A stretch of 52,796 nt of DNA, taken from NCBI GenBank assembly GCA_025057135.1, contig JANWXY010000020.1, forward strand, positions 1 through 52,796. Direction: 5' to 3'. The notes beneath the pieces are model-generated. The model was given only the letters and a program-made list of their open reading frames with translations, had not been told where the DNA came from and made no database searches. Below are positions 8,343-16,957 of this stretch, piece after piece (the stretch's first letter is position 1; each line of letters starts with the position of its first letter). Made by a program: the position numbers and the translations under genes. Source of the stretch: Bacteroidia bacterium (lineage in GTDB: Bacteria > Bacteroidota > Bacteroidia > SpSt-205).

Positions 8343-8415
8343 GCGGGAGTAGCTCAGCTGGTAGAGCGTCAGCTTCCCAAGCTGAAGGTCGCGGGTTCGA
8401 AACCCGTCTCCCGCT
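8343..8415 (+). tRNA. tRNA-Gly(CCC)
   Basis: A complete cloverleaf. The acceptor GCGGGAG pairs with CTCCCGC. The anticodon stem TCAGC/GCTGA encloses loop TTCCCAA (anticodon CCC, codon GGG), and the T-loop is GGGTTCGAAACCC. The discriminator is T and CCA is not encoded. Confidence 0.95.
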
Positions 8416-8452
8416 CTAAGGTGTTCAAGCACATTTGTATTCTCTATTCTAC

Positions 8453-10468
8453 ATGAAGGCTATTATGCCAGTTCGTGGAGTGACCGCCCTCTTGGTAATA
8501 GGTGCAAATCTTATCCTTAGAGCCCAGGAGTTAGAGGTTACTTACAAAGTAGAGGTCTCCACTATCGCCGGTAGCGGCAAGGTTGGTTACAAAAGCGGTC
8601 CAGCCTTGGAAGCTGCGCTCAATCGTCCGAATGGCATCGTGGTGGACAAGGCTGGAAATGTGTACTTCTCTGACGATGAAAATCATTGTGTGCGGAAGGT
8701 AACGACGGATGGAAGGGTCATCTTAGTAGCGGGTCAGCCGCGTGTGTCAGGCTTTGAAGATGGAGACCGAGAAGAGGCCACCCTAAATAGTCCGCACGGA
8801 TTAGCCTTAGACCCCGCAGGCAATCTCTATGTGTGCGATTACTACAATCATGCTATTCGCAAAATAACCCCTTCTGGCGAGGTAAGCACCTATGTCGGTG
8901 GGCGCGGCGAAGGCTTCAAAGACGGAGGACCAGACGAGGCACGGTTCCTTTTTCCTATCGCTATTGTGCGGGATAGCAAAGGCAATCTATGGGTTTTAGA
9001 ATCTGGCAATCATGCCCTTAGAAAGATTACCCCCCAGCGCCGCGTGATTACCGTGGCGGGGACAGGCTATCCCGGCTATAGAGACGGTACAGGCAAACAA
9101 GCCATGTTCAACTCTCCCGTTGGGCTCGCCATAGACTCTCGGGACTACTTGTATGTGGTGGATGCGGGGAATCGTTGTATTCGGCGAGTAAGCCCCGATG
9201 GAAATGTGAGCACCTACGTAGAACTTAGTTTCAAGGGCTGGACTATCCGAGGCGCGCTCAGCGGTGGACTCAGCTTTGCTACTTCAGGAGGCGGACATGG
9301 TGGAGGTGTAGCCGTAGATCACGAGGGTAACCTCTACATCGCTGACGGCGGGCGCCATATCGTTTATCAAATCAACGCTGCCCAAAAAACTGTAGAAATT
9401 CTCGCCGGTACTGGACGCCCCGGATGGATTGATGGCAACGGAAAGTTTGCCCGATTCAATGAACCCGTAGAAATCTGTGTGGGTGAAAAACCCAACACTT
9501 TCTATGTATGCGATTATCGGAATGCCGCCATACGACGAGTGACTATTGAAAAGCTGGAAAAATACCGCACACCCCAGCCCGTAGATACACCAAAAGCTGT
9601 ACCAGTATCTCTGACGCTCAGTGTGTATGACGCTCAATCAGGACAACCCCTCAAAAATGCGCGCATTCAAGCCACACCCTCGCAAAATGGCTTTCCCCTC
9701 ACGACCTCTCCTCAGGGTGAAGCGAAAGCCAACTTAGCGTCAGGCGACTACACGCTTACCCTTCTGGTAGAGAAAGCAGGATACAAGCCGCAGGAGGTAC
9801 TCGTGAAGGTTCAGAGTAGCTCGAAGGAGATAAAGTTGAGAGTACAGCTCACGCCAGAGGCCCCGCCATCTCCTCCCCCGTTTTATGTACGAGTGATAGA
9901 TGAAAAAACAGGGGGGCCAATCGCAGATGCCCGACTGCGCTTCTCCAATCAGGGAACCCTTTTACAAGCAGGCAGTACCTCCTCTACTGGAGAATATACC
10001 CCTTCCATAGAAGGTACCACAGAAATCACGATTGAAAAGCATGGATATTTTCCATACTCGCAGCGAGTCGTGGTCAAGCGAGGGGACTCTCTTGTGGTCA
10101 AGCTTAAGCCCGCTACGACTGGCGCAGTCCTTCGTGAAACTCGCATACTCTTCAAACCCAATAGTCCTCTTCTCGAGCCGAGCTCTTACCCTGTTCTGGA
10201 CCAGATAGCTGATTTTCTCAAGGACAATCCCACCGTCCGCTTACGAATTCATGGCCATACGGACATAGGGGACCCTAATCCTCAGCACAATCAGCGCCTG
10301 TCCGAAGAGAGAGCTATAAATGTTCGCCAATATCTCATCCGCAAAGGAATTAACCCTGATCGCCTTGAAGCAGTAGGCCACGGGAATACCCAGCCCATAG
10401 CTGATAATAGTACTCCCGAAGGGCGAGCTCAAAATAGGCGCGTGGAGTTTGAAGTCATATCCCCTTGA
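8453..10468 (+). CDS. PorE-like envelope protein: NHL beta-propeller, two CRD-like domains, OmpA C-terminal domain
   Basis: 671 residues. Signal peptide about 1-25 (..ILRA, then Gln). A propeller of NHL repeats covers about 30-365, with repeated blades such as LNSPHGLALDPAGNLYVCDYYNHAIRKITP and ending ..AGTG.PG..DG. Two carboxypeptidase-regulatory-like beta-sandwiches lie at about 382-465 and 475-545. An OmpA/MotB peptidoglycan-binding domain at about 550-670 includes RLRIHGHTDIGDPNPQHNQRLSEERA. Propeller, then CRD, then OmpA is the order of PorE, the T9SS protein that ties the machine to peptidoglycan, but the N-terminal TPR of PorE is missing and the propeller is NHL-type. No promoter octamer lies between tRNA-Gly and ATG 8453. 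Overlaps RNase R by one base (TGATG). Confidence 0.8.
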   Translation: MKAIMPVRGVTALLVIGANLILRAQELEVTYKVEVSTIAGSGKVGYKSGPALEAALNRPNGIVVDKAGNVYFSDDENHCVRKVTTDGRVILVAGQPRVSGFEDGDREEATLNSPHGLALDPAGNLYVCDYYNHAIRKITPSGEVSTYVGGRGEGFKDGGPDEARFLFPIAIVRDSKGNLWVLESGNHALRKITPQRRVITVAGTGYPGYRDGTGKQAMFNSPVGLAIDSRDYLYVVDAGNRCIRRVSPDGNVSTYVELSFKGWTIRGALSGGLSFATSGGGHGGGVAVDHEGNLYIADGGRHIVYQINAAQKTVEILAGTGRPGWIDGNGKFARFNEPVEICVGEKPNTFYVCDYRNAAIRRVTIEKLEKYRTPQPVDTPKAVPVSLTLSVYDAQSGQPLKNARIQATPSQNGFPLTTSPQGEAKANLASGDYTLTLLVEKAGYKPQEVLVKVQSSSKEIKLRVQLTPEAPPSPPPFYVRVIDEKTGGPIADARLRFSNQGTLLQAGSTSSTGEYTPSIEGTTEITIEKHGYFPYSQRVVVKRGDSLVVKLKPATTGAVLRETRILFKPNSPLLEPSSYPVLDQIADFLKDNPTVRLRIHGHTDIGDPNPQHNQRLSEERAINVRQYLIRKGINPDRLEAVGHGNTQPIADNSTPEGRAQNRRVEFEVISP

Positions 10469-12552
10469 TGCGTCCGACCACCTCTGCGCTCCTTTCGGTT
10501 TTATTACAGAAGGGCTCTAAAAAATGGCGCTTCACCCAGCTCTTAGAACGGACGCGTTCTCTGATGGACGAGGCCGTTCTGACTTTAGAGTTAGAAAGTC
10601 TTGTAGAGGAAGGATGGCTTCTCCGAGACGCTAAGGGCCGATATACCCTCAACTTAGTCGGGCGCACCTTCGTAGCAGAAGTGCAAACGCGGTATGAAGA
10701 GGCCTATGTACAGATAGATACCCTAAACTTACGAGTAGTACTTGGAGATTTTCGCCACCTCAAACTCCTGCCTGGCGAAAAAGTGGAAGTAGAGGTTTAT
10801 GCGATTTACCCCGAGCAGGTCTTAGGACGCGTATTGCGTCGGCTGGCGCCTTCTACCCGAAGTTTTGTTGGCACTGTTGAGAGAGGGCGAAATGGTCGCT
10901 TATATGTGATGCCTCAGCAGCCTGCTCTCAGTATAGACTTTCAACTGCCCAAAGATACCCCTGATAGCTTAATCGGTCAAAAAGTCGCTGTACGCTTTCT
11001 ATCATGGGGGCTTAAGTATCCTATTGGCGAAGTCATTCAGATATTAGGGCAGCCTGGGCAGCATCAGACAGAGATACATGCGATTATACACGAGTTTGAG
11101 CTGCCAGAGGGATTCCCTGAGGAAGTTTTATTAGAAGCGGCGAAGCTGCCTGATGGCATTCCTTCCGATCAAGAGGCTGAGCGGCATGATTTTCGGGGTA
11201 TTCCTACTTTCACTATTGACCCAGAGGATGCGAAAGACTTTGACGATGCCGTTTCCTTTCGGGAGCTGTCGGATGGCTTATACGAGGTCGGGGTTCATAT
11301 CGCTGATGTGAGCTATTATGTGCGTCCAGAGACGCTTTTGGACCGAGAAGCGTATAGACGTGGCACGAGCGTTTATCTGATAGACCGCACCATTCCAATG
11401 CTTCCAGAGAGACTCAGCGCCAATTTATGTTCGCTGCGTCCTCAGACCGACCGTTTGGCTTTTTCTGTGGTGTTTCAGATGAGCTCCAAAGCGGAGATTC
11501 GTGGGGTCTGGATGGGTAAAAGTATAATTCACAGCCAGCATCGCTTCACATACGAGGAAGCACAGCGGGTTTTAGAGACACAGAGAGGCCCTTTTGCCGA
11601 TGAGCTGCGGATACTCAACGGATTAGCCAAGCAGCTCCATCAGCGCCGCTTAGGAGAGGGGGGCATTCGGTTTGATACAGAGGAAATTAGGTTCCGCTTA
11701 GATGACTCTATGCAGCCTATTGCTCTCTATATCAAAGAGCGGAAAGATACTCACAAGCTCATAGAAGAGCTCATGCTTTTAGCTAATCGGCAAGTAGCAC
11801 TTTTTCTCAATCAGCAGAGAGGGACTCCCACTGTCTATCGAGTACATGACATGCCAAAACCAGATAAGCTCAAATCCCTTCAGATCCTGCTTGAGGGTTT
11901 TGGGTACGAGATAGACACACGGTCGGCTCGGGCATTGACCCGTTCCCTGAATGAACTCGTGGTGGCTATTGAAGGCAAGCCTGAGGCTCATATTATCCAG
12001 TCTATTGCTATCCGTTCTATGCCCAAAGCTTTATACACCCCAAATAACATCGGGCATTATGGGCTGGGCTTTACACATTACACGCATTTCACGAGTCCTA
12101 TACGCCGCTATCCTGACCTTGTGGTGCATAGGATTTTAGCTGCGGTTTTGGAAGGGCATCCAACGCCGTACCCCGACGTCGGGAGACTAAACGAAATATG
12201 CCGATACAGTTCTCAACGAGAAAGAGTAGCAGAGCAGGCAGAGCGCGCTTCTATACGCTACAAGCAGTTAGAATATCTCGCTCGCATGCAGGGGAAAGAG
12301 CTGGAAGGCATAATAACCAGCATAGAGTCGTGGGGGCTGTATGTAGAACTTTTAGAAACTCGGGCTGAGGGCCTCCTTGCCCTTCGCAGTTTGCCCACAG
12401 ATATTTACGAGACCGATAGCCATCGTCATGTGCTTAGAGGACGCTATACTCGGCAGCAATACCGATTAGGGGATAGGCTACGGGTGAGAGTGGTAGGCAT
12501 AGATTTTGACAAGCGACTGATAGATTTAGAGCTCGTCTCTCACGACACATAA
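10468..12552 (+). CDS. rnr: Ribonuclease R (RNase II/R family 3'-5' exoribonuclease)
   Basis: 694 residues. A winged-helix-like N-terminus (about 1-65) is followed by two OB/cold-shock-like domains, then the RNB catalytic domain from about 235 with the metal-binding run TIDPEDAKDFDDAVSF and the RNB signature HYTHFTSPIRRYPDLVVHR, and a C-terminal S1 domain (about 610-690). It degrades structured RNA from the 3' end. It works with tmRNA in trans-translation in other bacteria; tmRNA is also in this window but about 10 kb away. Start ATG 10468 overlaps the previous stop, so translation is likely coupled. Confidence 0.93.
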   Translation: MRPTTSALLSVLLQKGSKKWRFTQLLERTRSLMDEAVLTLELESLVEEGWLLRDAKGRYTLNLVGRTFVAEVQTRYEEAYVQIDTLNLRVVLGDFRHLKLLPGEKVEVEVYAIYPEQVLGRVLRRLAPSTRSFVGTVERGRNGRLYVMPQQPALSIDFQLPKDTPDSLIGQKVAVRFLSWGLKYPIGEVIQILGQPGQHQTEIHAIIHEFELPEGFPEEVLLEAAKLPDGIPSDQEAERHDFRGIPTFTIDPEDAKDFDDAVSFRELSDGLYEVGVHIADVSYYVRPETLLDREAYRRGTSVYLIDRTIPMLPERLSANLCSLRPQTDRLAFSVVFQMSSKAEIRGVWMGKSIIHSQHRFTYEEAQRVLETQRGPFADELRILNGLAKQLHQRRLGEGGIRFDTEEIRFRLDDSMQPIALYIKERKDTHKLIEELMLLANRQVALFLNQQRGTPTVYRVHDMPKPDKLKSLQILLEGFGYEIDTRSARALTRSLNELVVAIEGKPEAHIIQSIAIRSMPKALYTPNNIGHYGLGFTHYTHFTSPIRRYPDLVVHRILAAVLEGHPTPYPDVGRLNEICRYSSQRERVAEQAERASIRYKQLEYLARMQGKELEGIITSIESWGLYVELLETRAEGLLALRSLPTDIYETDSHRHVLRGRYTRQQYRLGDRLRVRVVGIDFDKRLIDLELVSHDT

Positions 12553-12616
12553 AGGGCTCTGGATAGTTACTATCGCAGGGCAGTTTGCTAAGGGTAGGGG
12601 AGAGATTTCTTCTCTC

Positions 12617-13552
12617 TCAGAGAGATTTGTGCAAGTGGTGGCGCATACTCCACAAAAGGCCCATCATGCCCAAGCCCAAAATCAGTAGCGTCTGCAGAGC
12701 ATGAGCCGTAAATACAGTCAGTTTGGCGTCAGACTCTGCCCAACCCGAAGCCTTGAGGAGTATGAGACCTATGGCATGAAAAGTTCCTATACCTCCCGGC
12801 ACAGGTATGGCCATTGCTAAACCTGAACCAACTAAAAGTATTACAGAAGCCCAAATCAGAGCGCCTGCATCTCCAGGAGAGCATGCCATCATTACTCCCC
12901 ATATAGCTCCCCCATAACCGGCCCATATGCCCACAGATAGGGTCAGCATAAGCCACAGAGGCCGAGTACGCCATAAACTTTCAAACCCCTGAATAACTGG
13001 GCTCAACCACCCAGCTAAACGCCCCCGTAAGACATAACGCAGAGCCAGACTCCCTAAAATCAAACCTAAAATACCACCGAAAATCACATATGGCACGTAG
13101 TCTCCCCATCCGAGGAGGTTGAACCAGCTCACCCCTTCCTGTATCACTACGGCGATGGCAAGAAAGAGTAAAGTGACTAAATCTATTATGCGTTCTGCAA
13201 CGACGGTTCCGAAGGCAGTAGGAAAAGGCACTTGACGCCAGCGCCAGAGAAGTGTGCAGCGCAGAACCTCACCGACCCGAGGTAAAGCGGTATTTGTCAG
13301 GTAGCCTATCATAAGCGCCCACCACGGAGCTGCGAAATCAACCTCAATGCTACTTGAACGAAGCATAAGCTGCCATCGCCAAGCCCGCATAAGATGAGCA
13401 GCTGTCATAAATAGTCCTGTCAATAGCAGCCAGTGCGTACTTCTCTGCAGGGCATGCAGGAGAGCATGCCAGTCAAAACCTCGCAGCACCCACCATAAAA
13501 GGACCACTCCTAAGGCTAAACCAATAAGAGCTTCTAAAATACGGCGTTTCAC
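12617..13552 (-). CDS. YbhN/UPF0104-type lysylphosphatidylglycerol-synthase-like membrane protein
   Basis: 311 residues with about eight hydrophobic segments. Family hallmarks are RAWRWQLML near residue 57, LIGYLTNTALPRVGEVLRCTLLWR at about 80-105, VVAERIIDLVTLL at about 120, and the late glycine-rich segment IPVPGGIGTFHAIGL. This is the flippase-like transmembrane domain found alone (no synthase domain). In other bacteria it is linked to lipid or glycan handling; no substrate can be inferred. The start overlaps the panD stop by 4 bases. It ends convergently with rnr 64 bp away. Confidence 0.8.
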   Translation of the reverse strand: MKRRILEALIGLALGVVLLWWVLRGFDWHALLHALQRSTHWLLLTGLFMTAAHLMRAWRWQLMLRSSSIEVDFAAPWWALMIGYLTNTALPRVGEVLRCTLLWRWRQVPFPTAFGTVVAERIIDLVTLLFLAIAVVIQEGVSWFNLLGWGDYVPYVIFGGILGLILGSLALRYVLRGRLAGWLSPVIQGFESLWRTRPLWLMLTLSVGIWAGYGGAIWGVMMACSPGDAGALIWASVILLVGSGLAMAIPVPGGIGTFHAIGLILLKASGWAESDAKLTVFTAHALQTLLILGLGMMGLLWSMRHHLHKSL

Positions 13553-13893
13553 AAGCGATTGCCTTCTTTCGGAAAAATCACTCGCGGCTGATAAGTGCGG
13601 GCTTCCTCCTCAGTCATCCATGCATACGATAGGATGATTATGATATCCCCTACTAAGCCGGTTCGTGCAGCAGGTCCATTCAACCCGACTACACCACTCC
13701 CTGGTTCCCCTTCTATCACATAGGTCTCTATGCGGCTGCCAGTATTTACATTCAGCACATGGATTTTTTCAAAGGGTAAAAGCCCTGCCGCCTCCATCAA
13801 ATCCCTATCCAGCGTCAGACTCCCGACATAATCTAGGTCCACTTGCGTGATTCTCGCACGATGGATTTTAGACTTGAGGACGCATACCCACAC
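13549..13893 (-). CDS. panD: Aspartate 1-decarboxylase (pyruvoyl-dependent)
   Basis: 114 residues. It makes beta-alanine from aspartate for pantothenate/CoA. The proenzyme self-cleaves between Gly and Ser in YVGSLTLD to form the pyruvoyl group. Visible family residues are Lys9, His11, Tyr22, Tyr58 region (IETYVIEGEPGSG) and NGPAAR. The start is GTG 13893, 4 bases after TACCTTTG. It makes the cleavage site Gly24-Ser25, the same numbering as E. coli PanD, whereas the upstream ATG 13908 would add five residues and place the start inside the promoter. Translationally coupled to the flippase-like gene (ATGA overlap). Confidence 0.93.
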   Translation of the reverse strand: MWVCVLKSKIHRARITQVDLDYVGSLTLDRDLMEAAGLLPFEKIHVLNVNTGSRIETYVIEGEPGSGVVGLNGPAARTGLVGDIIIILSYAWMTEEEARTYQPRVIFPKEGNRL

Positions 13894-13897
13894 TAAG

Positions 13898-13905
13898 CAA
13901 AGGTA
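13898..13905 (-). promoter_or_regulatory. Promoter element TACCTTTG, 4 bases before GTG 13893
   Basis: Exact TAnnTTTG between the acylphosphatase stop and panD. It decides the panD start. Confidence 0.75.
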
Positions 13906-13936
13906 CAAATACTGGCATCAAACCCAGGGAAAAACG

Positions 13937-14215
13937 CTACTCCCTAATCTCAAAAGAGAGGTCGCCTTGTGGGGGTAGGTTTTTTTCTACCTCCACATGC
14001 TCTACCCGAGCGGCGGGAGAACCTCTATGAGCCCACTGAAAAAACTTCTCTACCTCTGCGGGGGCCCCCTCTACCTCGGCGAGCACCGACCCATCTATCT
14101 CATTTTTGACGAAGCCTTTCAATCCAAGGGCTTGAGCTGTGCGCCAGGCATACTTTCGGAAAAAGACTCCCTGAACTTTCCCGTATATGCGTATGCGCCA
14201 GCGTACGACAGTCAT
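13937..14215 (-). CDS. acyP: Acylphosphatase
   Basis: 92 residues, normal size. The phosphate-binding loop YGKVQGVFFRKYA has catalytic Arg20, and GFVKN.IDGSV supplies Asn38. It hydrolyses carboxyl-phosphate bonds of acyl phosphates. The ATG directly abuts the thiolase stop (TAAATG), so the two are one transcription unit. A metabolic link (removal of acyl phosphates) is plausible but unproven. Confidence 0.93.
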   Translation of the reverse strand: MTVVRWRIRIYGKVQGVFFRKYAWRTAQALGLKGFVKNEIDGSVLAEVEGAPAEVEKFFQWAHRGSPAARVEHVEVEKNLPPQGDLSFEIRE

Positions 14216-15394
14216 TTAGTTGAGCCGTTCAAAGATACCGGCGATTCCTTGGCCGCCTCCTACACAAGCGGTTACCATTCCGTATTTACCGCCTTGTCGG
14301 CGCAGTTCATTTAGCACCTGTACGGTGAGCTTAGCTCCGGAACATCCAAGCGGATGACCAAGGGCGATAGCTCCGCCATTGACGTTTAGTTTATCCATAG
14401 GAAGTTCGGCTTGCTGGATTACAGCCAGAGATTGAGCGGCAAATGCTTCATTCAGCTCTATTAGGTCTATATCTGCTAAAGATAAACCCGCCCGGCGTAA
14501 CGCTTTGGGTATCGCTTCTACGGGACCGATGCCCATTATGCGGGGCTCTACACCAGCTACGGCGTATCCACGCATCACAGCAATGGGAGTAAGATTGTGT
14601 CGCTTGAGAAAGTTTTCACTTACTACGAGCACAAATGCGGCACCGTCTGAGGTTTGGGAGGAGTTTCCAGCCGTTACCCTTCCATTAGCTGAAAAAACCG
14701 GTTTGAGCCGGGCGAGGGCTTCCAGGCTTGTATCGGCTCGAGGCCCTTCGTCTGTGTCGTGAATATAAGTGCGGCTCTGTTTTTTCCCGTTTTCTACTAC
14801 CACTTCTTTGACGGTGAGGGGAACGATTTCATCCTTGAACTTCCCCGCTTGAATAGCGGCTATGGCGCGCTGGTGAGAGCGTAAAGCAAACTCATCTGCG
14901 GCTTCTCGGCTTATCTCATACTTTTTGGCGACTTCTTCTGCGGTCATTCCCATTCCATAGTACCAGTCGGGGGCATGGAGGGCATATTCGTAGTTAGGTA
15001 CAATCTTATAGCCGCCCATAGGTACGAGCGACATAGTTTCCGTACCGCCAGCCAAAATGGCATCCGCATCCCCCGTCCTAATCTTTGACACAGCCATTGC
15101 GATAGCCTCTAGACCTGAGGCGCAGTAGCGATTGATGGTAACGGCGGGGATTTCTTTTCCCACAGCACGCAAAGCGATATAGCGCGCCATGTTCAATCCT
15201 TGTTCTGCCTCGGGAATAGCATTTCCGCAAATCAAGTCATCTATCTCTTGCGCAAAATTTATCTGTGGTAGAGTAGCTTTGATTTTCTCTATCACTGCTA
15301 CTGCCATATCATCGGGGCGAACAGTGCGTAGGCGCCCTCTGGGTGCTTTACCGACCGCTGTGCGAAAGCCCGCAACGATGTAAGCTTCCTGCAT
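14216..15394 (-). CDS. Acetyl-CoA C-acyltransferase / thiolase
   Basis: 392 residues. Acyl-accepting Cys91 is in NRYCASGLEAIA, with His in GGAIALGHPLGCSGAK and second Cys in TACVGGGQG near the C-terminus. It starts with the typical EAYIVAGFRTAVGKAPRG. Thiolases condense or cleave acyl-CoA and 3-ketoacyl-CoA. The longer GLRTVRPDD and RADTSLEALARLKPVF segments fit FadA-like degradative enzymes as well as acetoacetyl-CoA thiolase. Start ATG 15394 lies 4 bases after TATATTTG; an upstream in-frame ATG at 15409 falls upstream of the promoter octamer. Confidence 0.92.
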   Translation of the reverse strand: MQEAYIVAGFRTAVGKAPRGRLRTVRPDDMAVAVIEKIKATLPQINFAQEIDDLICGNAIPEAEQGLNMARYIALRAVGKEIPAVTINRYCASGLEAIAMAVSKIRTGDADAILAGGTETMSLVPMGGYKIVPNYEYALHAPDWYYGMGMTAEEVAKKYEISREAADEFALRSHQRAIAAIQAGKFKDEIVPLTVKEVVVENGKKQSRTYIHDTDEGPRADTSLEALARLKPVFSANGRVTAGNSSQTSDGAAFVLVVSENFLKRHNLTPIAVMRGYAVAGVEPRIMGIGPVEAIPKALRRAGLSLADIDLIELNEAFAAQSLAVIQQAELPMDKLNVNGGAIALGHPLGCSGAKLTVQVLNELRRQGGKYGMVTACVGGGQGIAGIFERLN

Positions 15395-15398
15395 GCAG

Positions 15399-15406
15399 CA
15401 AATATA
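15399..15406 (-). promoter_or_regulatory. Promoter element TATATTTG, 4 bases before ATG 15394
   Basis: Exact TAnnTTTG, 10 bases after the stop of the AlbA_2 gene. Drives thiolase-acyP as a predicted leaderless mRNA. Confidence 0.7.
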
Positions 15407-15415
15407 CAATACACC

Positions 15416-16096
15416 TCAGGAGTTATACACTATGGGCGATCGCTTTTCCGGAATTTCCTTGGACAGACGGAATATCTCCCGTTCTGGTTGTATTTCCATT
15501 TCTAAAACCCCGATGATGGTGTATTTGACGAGGATTTTGCGGGCTTTCCAGCCTTCCCGAGCTCCCAGGAGGTGCTTCAAAGTCATCTCATCAATAAATG
15601 GATGAGAGCGGAGGTAGTCGAGGAGCTGCTTTTCTGCCCGCCTGTAGAAGATATGCTGGGGTTCTTTTTCGGCGCGCCAGAGAGCCTCTAATAGGCCTCC
15701 GGCGACACGACTTTTGTCGCCCACGCGTACGTAGGCTCGGCGAGCGCCGTCTTCTTCTACTACATAAAATGGCCGTTGAGCTGGGCGAGCCTCTACCTGT
15801 ACTTCTAAGACCTGCTTATCTTCCCATGCATGAATCGTTGTAGAAAATTCTACGGAGGGCTCTATATACCGAGTAGCCGCTAACTCCACCATGTAGAATT
15901 CTTGTTCAGGGTCAGCCCCGCAGATTTTACCGTTGTCTTTGACACCGATGAGTAGGGCTCCGCCTTGGGTATTGGCGAATGCTGAGAGGGTACGAGCGAT
16001 TTTCCGAGCGCTCTCTATTCGCTGTTTGAAGTCTAAGTGAAGACCTTCGCCTGCGGCTATGCGAGCCAGCAAGGGGGCATTATCCCACCCCGCCAT
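15416..16096 (-). CDS. AlbA_2 (Schlafen-like) domain protein
   Basis: 226 residues. The AlbA_2 domain at about 14-130 has E..HLDFKQRI near its start, the conserved ARTLSAFANTQGGALLIGVKDNGKICG, then the paired strands VEFSTTIHAWEDKQVLEVQVEA and R.YVRVGDKSRVA. The C-terminal third is Arg/Glu-rich with a predicted winged-helix-like segment (FIDEMTLKHLLG.REGWKARKILVKYTIIGVLE). These proteins are usually called putative DNA-binding or ATP-binding regulators; the function here is unknown. Divergent from fabG. A weak octamer TACCTTAG (16102-16109) lies 5 bases before ATG 16096. Confidence 0.8.
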   Translation of the reverse strand: MAGWDNAPLLARIAAGEGLHLDFKQRIESARKIARTLSAFANTQGGALLIGVKDNGKICGADPEQEFYMVELAATRYIEPSVEFSTTIHAWEDKQVLEVQVEARPAQRPFYVVEEDGARRAYVRVGDKSRVAGGLLEALWRAEKEPQHIFYRRAEKQLLDYLRSHPFIDEMTLKHLLGAREGWKARKILVKYTIIGVLEMEIQPEREIFRLSKEIPEKRSPIVYNS

Positions 16097-16122
16097 GCCT
16101 ACTAAGGTAGCAAATAACCGTG

Positions 16123-16130
16123 TATGTTTG
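16123..16130 (+). promoter_or_regulatory. Promoter element TATGTTTG, 4 bases before ATG 16135
   Basis: Exact TAnnTTTG. It overlaps the longer open frame upstream of fabG, so it fixes the start at 16135. Confidence 0.7.
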
Positions 16131-16134
16131 CAGC

Positions 16135-16857
16135 ATGCGTTTAGTTGGTAAGGTAATACTCGTTACAGGCGGCACGCGAGGCATTGGTAGAGCTATCGTA
16201 GAGAAGCTTCTCAGTGAGGGTGCGCGAGTGGCATTTACCTATAGAGGGTCGGTAGAGTTAGCAAATGCTCTCGTTCAGAAGGCTCCAGATCGTCTTTTAG
16301 CCTTTCAGGCGGATGTAACCGATGTTAGTCGGACTGATTTCGTCGTCGCAGAGACTCTCAAGACTTGGCAGCGAATAGACGGACTCGTCAATAATGCTGG
16401 CATCACGCAAGATACCCTCTTACTACGCATGACCGAAGCTCAGTGGGATGCGGTGATAAATACGAACTTGAAAGGCCCTTTCTTGTATAGTAAAGCTGTC
16501 TTGAAGCCTATGTTAGCTCAGAGACGAGGGAGCATCGTAAATATCACTTCAATCGTGGGCATTCAAGGTAATCCTGGTCAAGCCAACTATGCCGCTGCCA
16601 AAGCAGGGCTTATAGCTTTTACTAAATCCCTCGCTAAAGAAATTGGCTCTCGCAATATCCGTGTGAATGCCGTAGCGCCAGGCTTTATCCGAACAGACAT
16701 GACCGCTGACCTACCAGGGGAGGACTGGAAAAAGAGTATCGCTTTAGCCCGTTTAGGCGAACCAGAGGAAGTCGCCGCCCTCTGCGCTTTCTTGCTGTCG
16801 GACGAGGCGTCTTATATCACAGGGCAAGTGCTGGTCGTCGATGGAGGCATGATTTAG
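16135..16857 (+). CDS. fabG: 3-oxoacyl-[acyl-carrier-protein] reductase (SDR family)
   Basis: 240 residues. NAD(P)-binding TGGTRGIGRA at 11-20, NNAGIT at 86-91, catalytic Ser139, Tyr152 and Lys156 (ITSIVGIQGNPGQANYAAAKAG), and the typical C-terminus SDEASYITGQVLVVDGGMI. It reduces 3-ketoacyl-ACP in fatty-acid synthesis. Length and the NPGQANYAAAKAG motif favour FabG over other SDRs, but no other fab gene is adjacent. Start 16135 follows from the promoter spacing and from homology at MRLVGKVILVTGG. Confidence 0.9.
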   Translation: MRLVGKVILVTGGTRGIGRAIVEKLLSEGARVAFTYRGSVELANALVQKAPDRLLAFQADVTDVSRTDFVVAETLKTWQRIDGLVNNAGITQDTLLLRMTEAQWDAVINTNLKGPFLYSKAVLKPMLAQRRGSIVNITSIVGIQGNPGQANYAAAKAGLIAFTKSLAKEIGSRNIRVNAVAPGFIRTDMTADLPGEDWKKSIALARLGEPEEVAALCAFLLSDEASYITGQVLVVDGGMI

Positions 16858-16897
16858 TCGTGAAAATCGGAAGGTCGTTCGGCTAAAACTCAGTAAA

Positions 16898-16926
16898 AAG
16901 GGGGCAGGTTTTATAACCTGCCCCTT
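16898..16926. terminator. Bidirectional hairpin terminator between fabG and T9SS cargo gene
   Basis: Perfect 10-bp stem GGGGCAGGTT/AACCTGCCCC with a 4-base loop. On the minus strand it is followed by CTTTTTAC, a good U-tract for the cargo gene; on the plus strand the T content after it is weak. Confidence 0.85.
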
Positions 16927-16957
16927 AGGTTATTAGGTTGAGTGCGCTCTTCCTGTT

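Noticed and set aside
12601-12630. AGAGATTT/TCTCTC inverted repeats as an rnr terminator
   Set aside because: Short, imperfect purine/pyrimidine repeats with no stable stem or U-tract.
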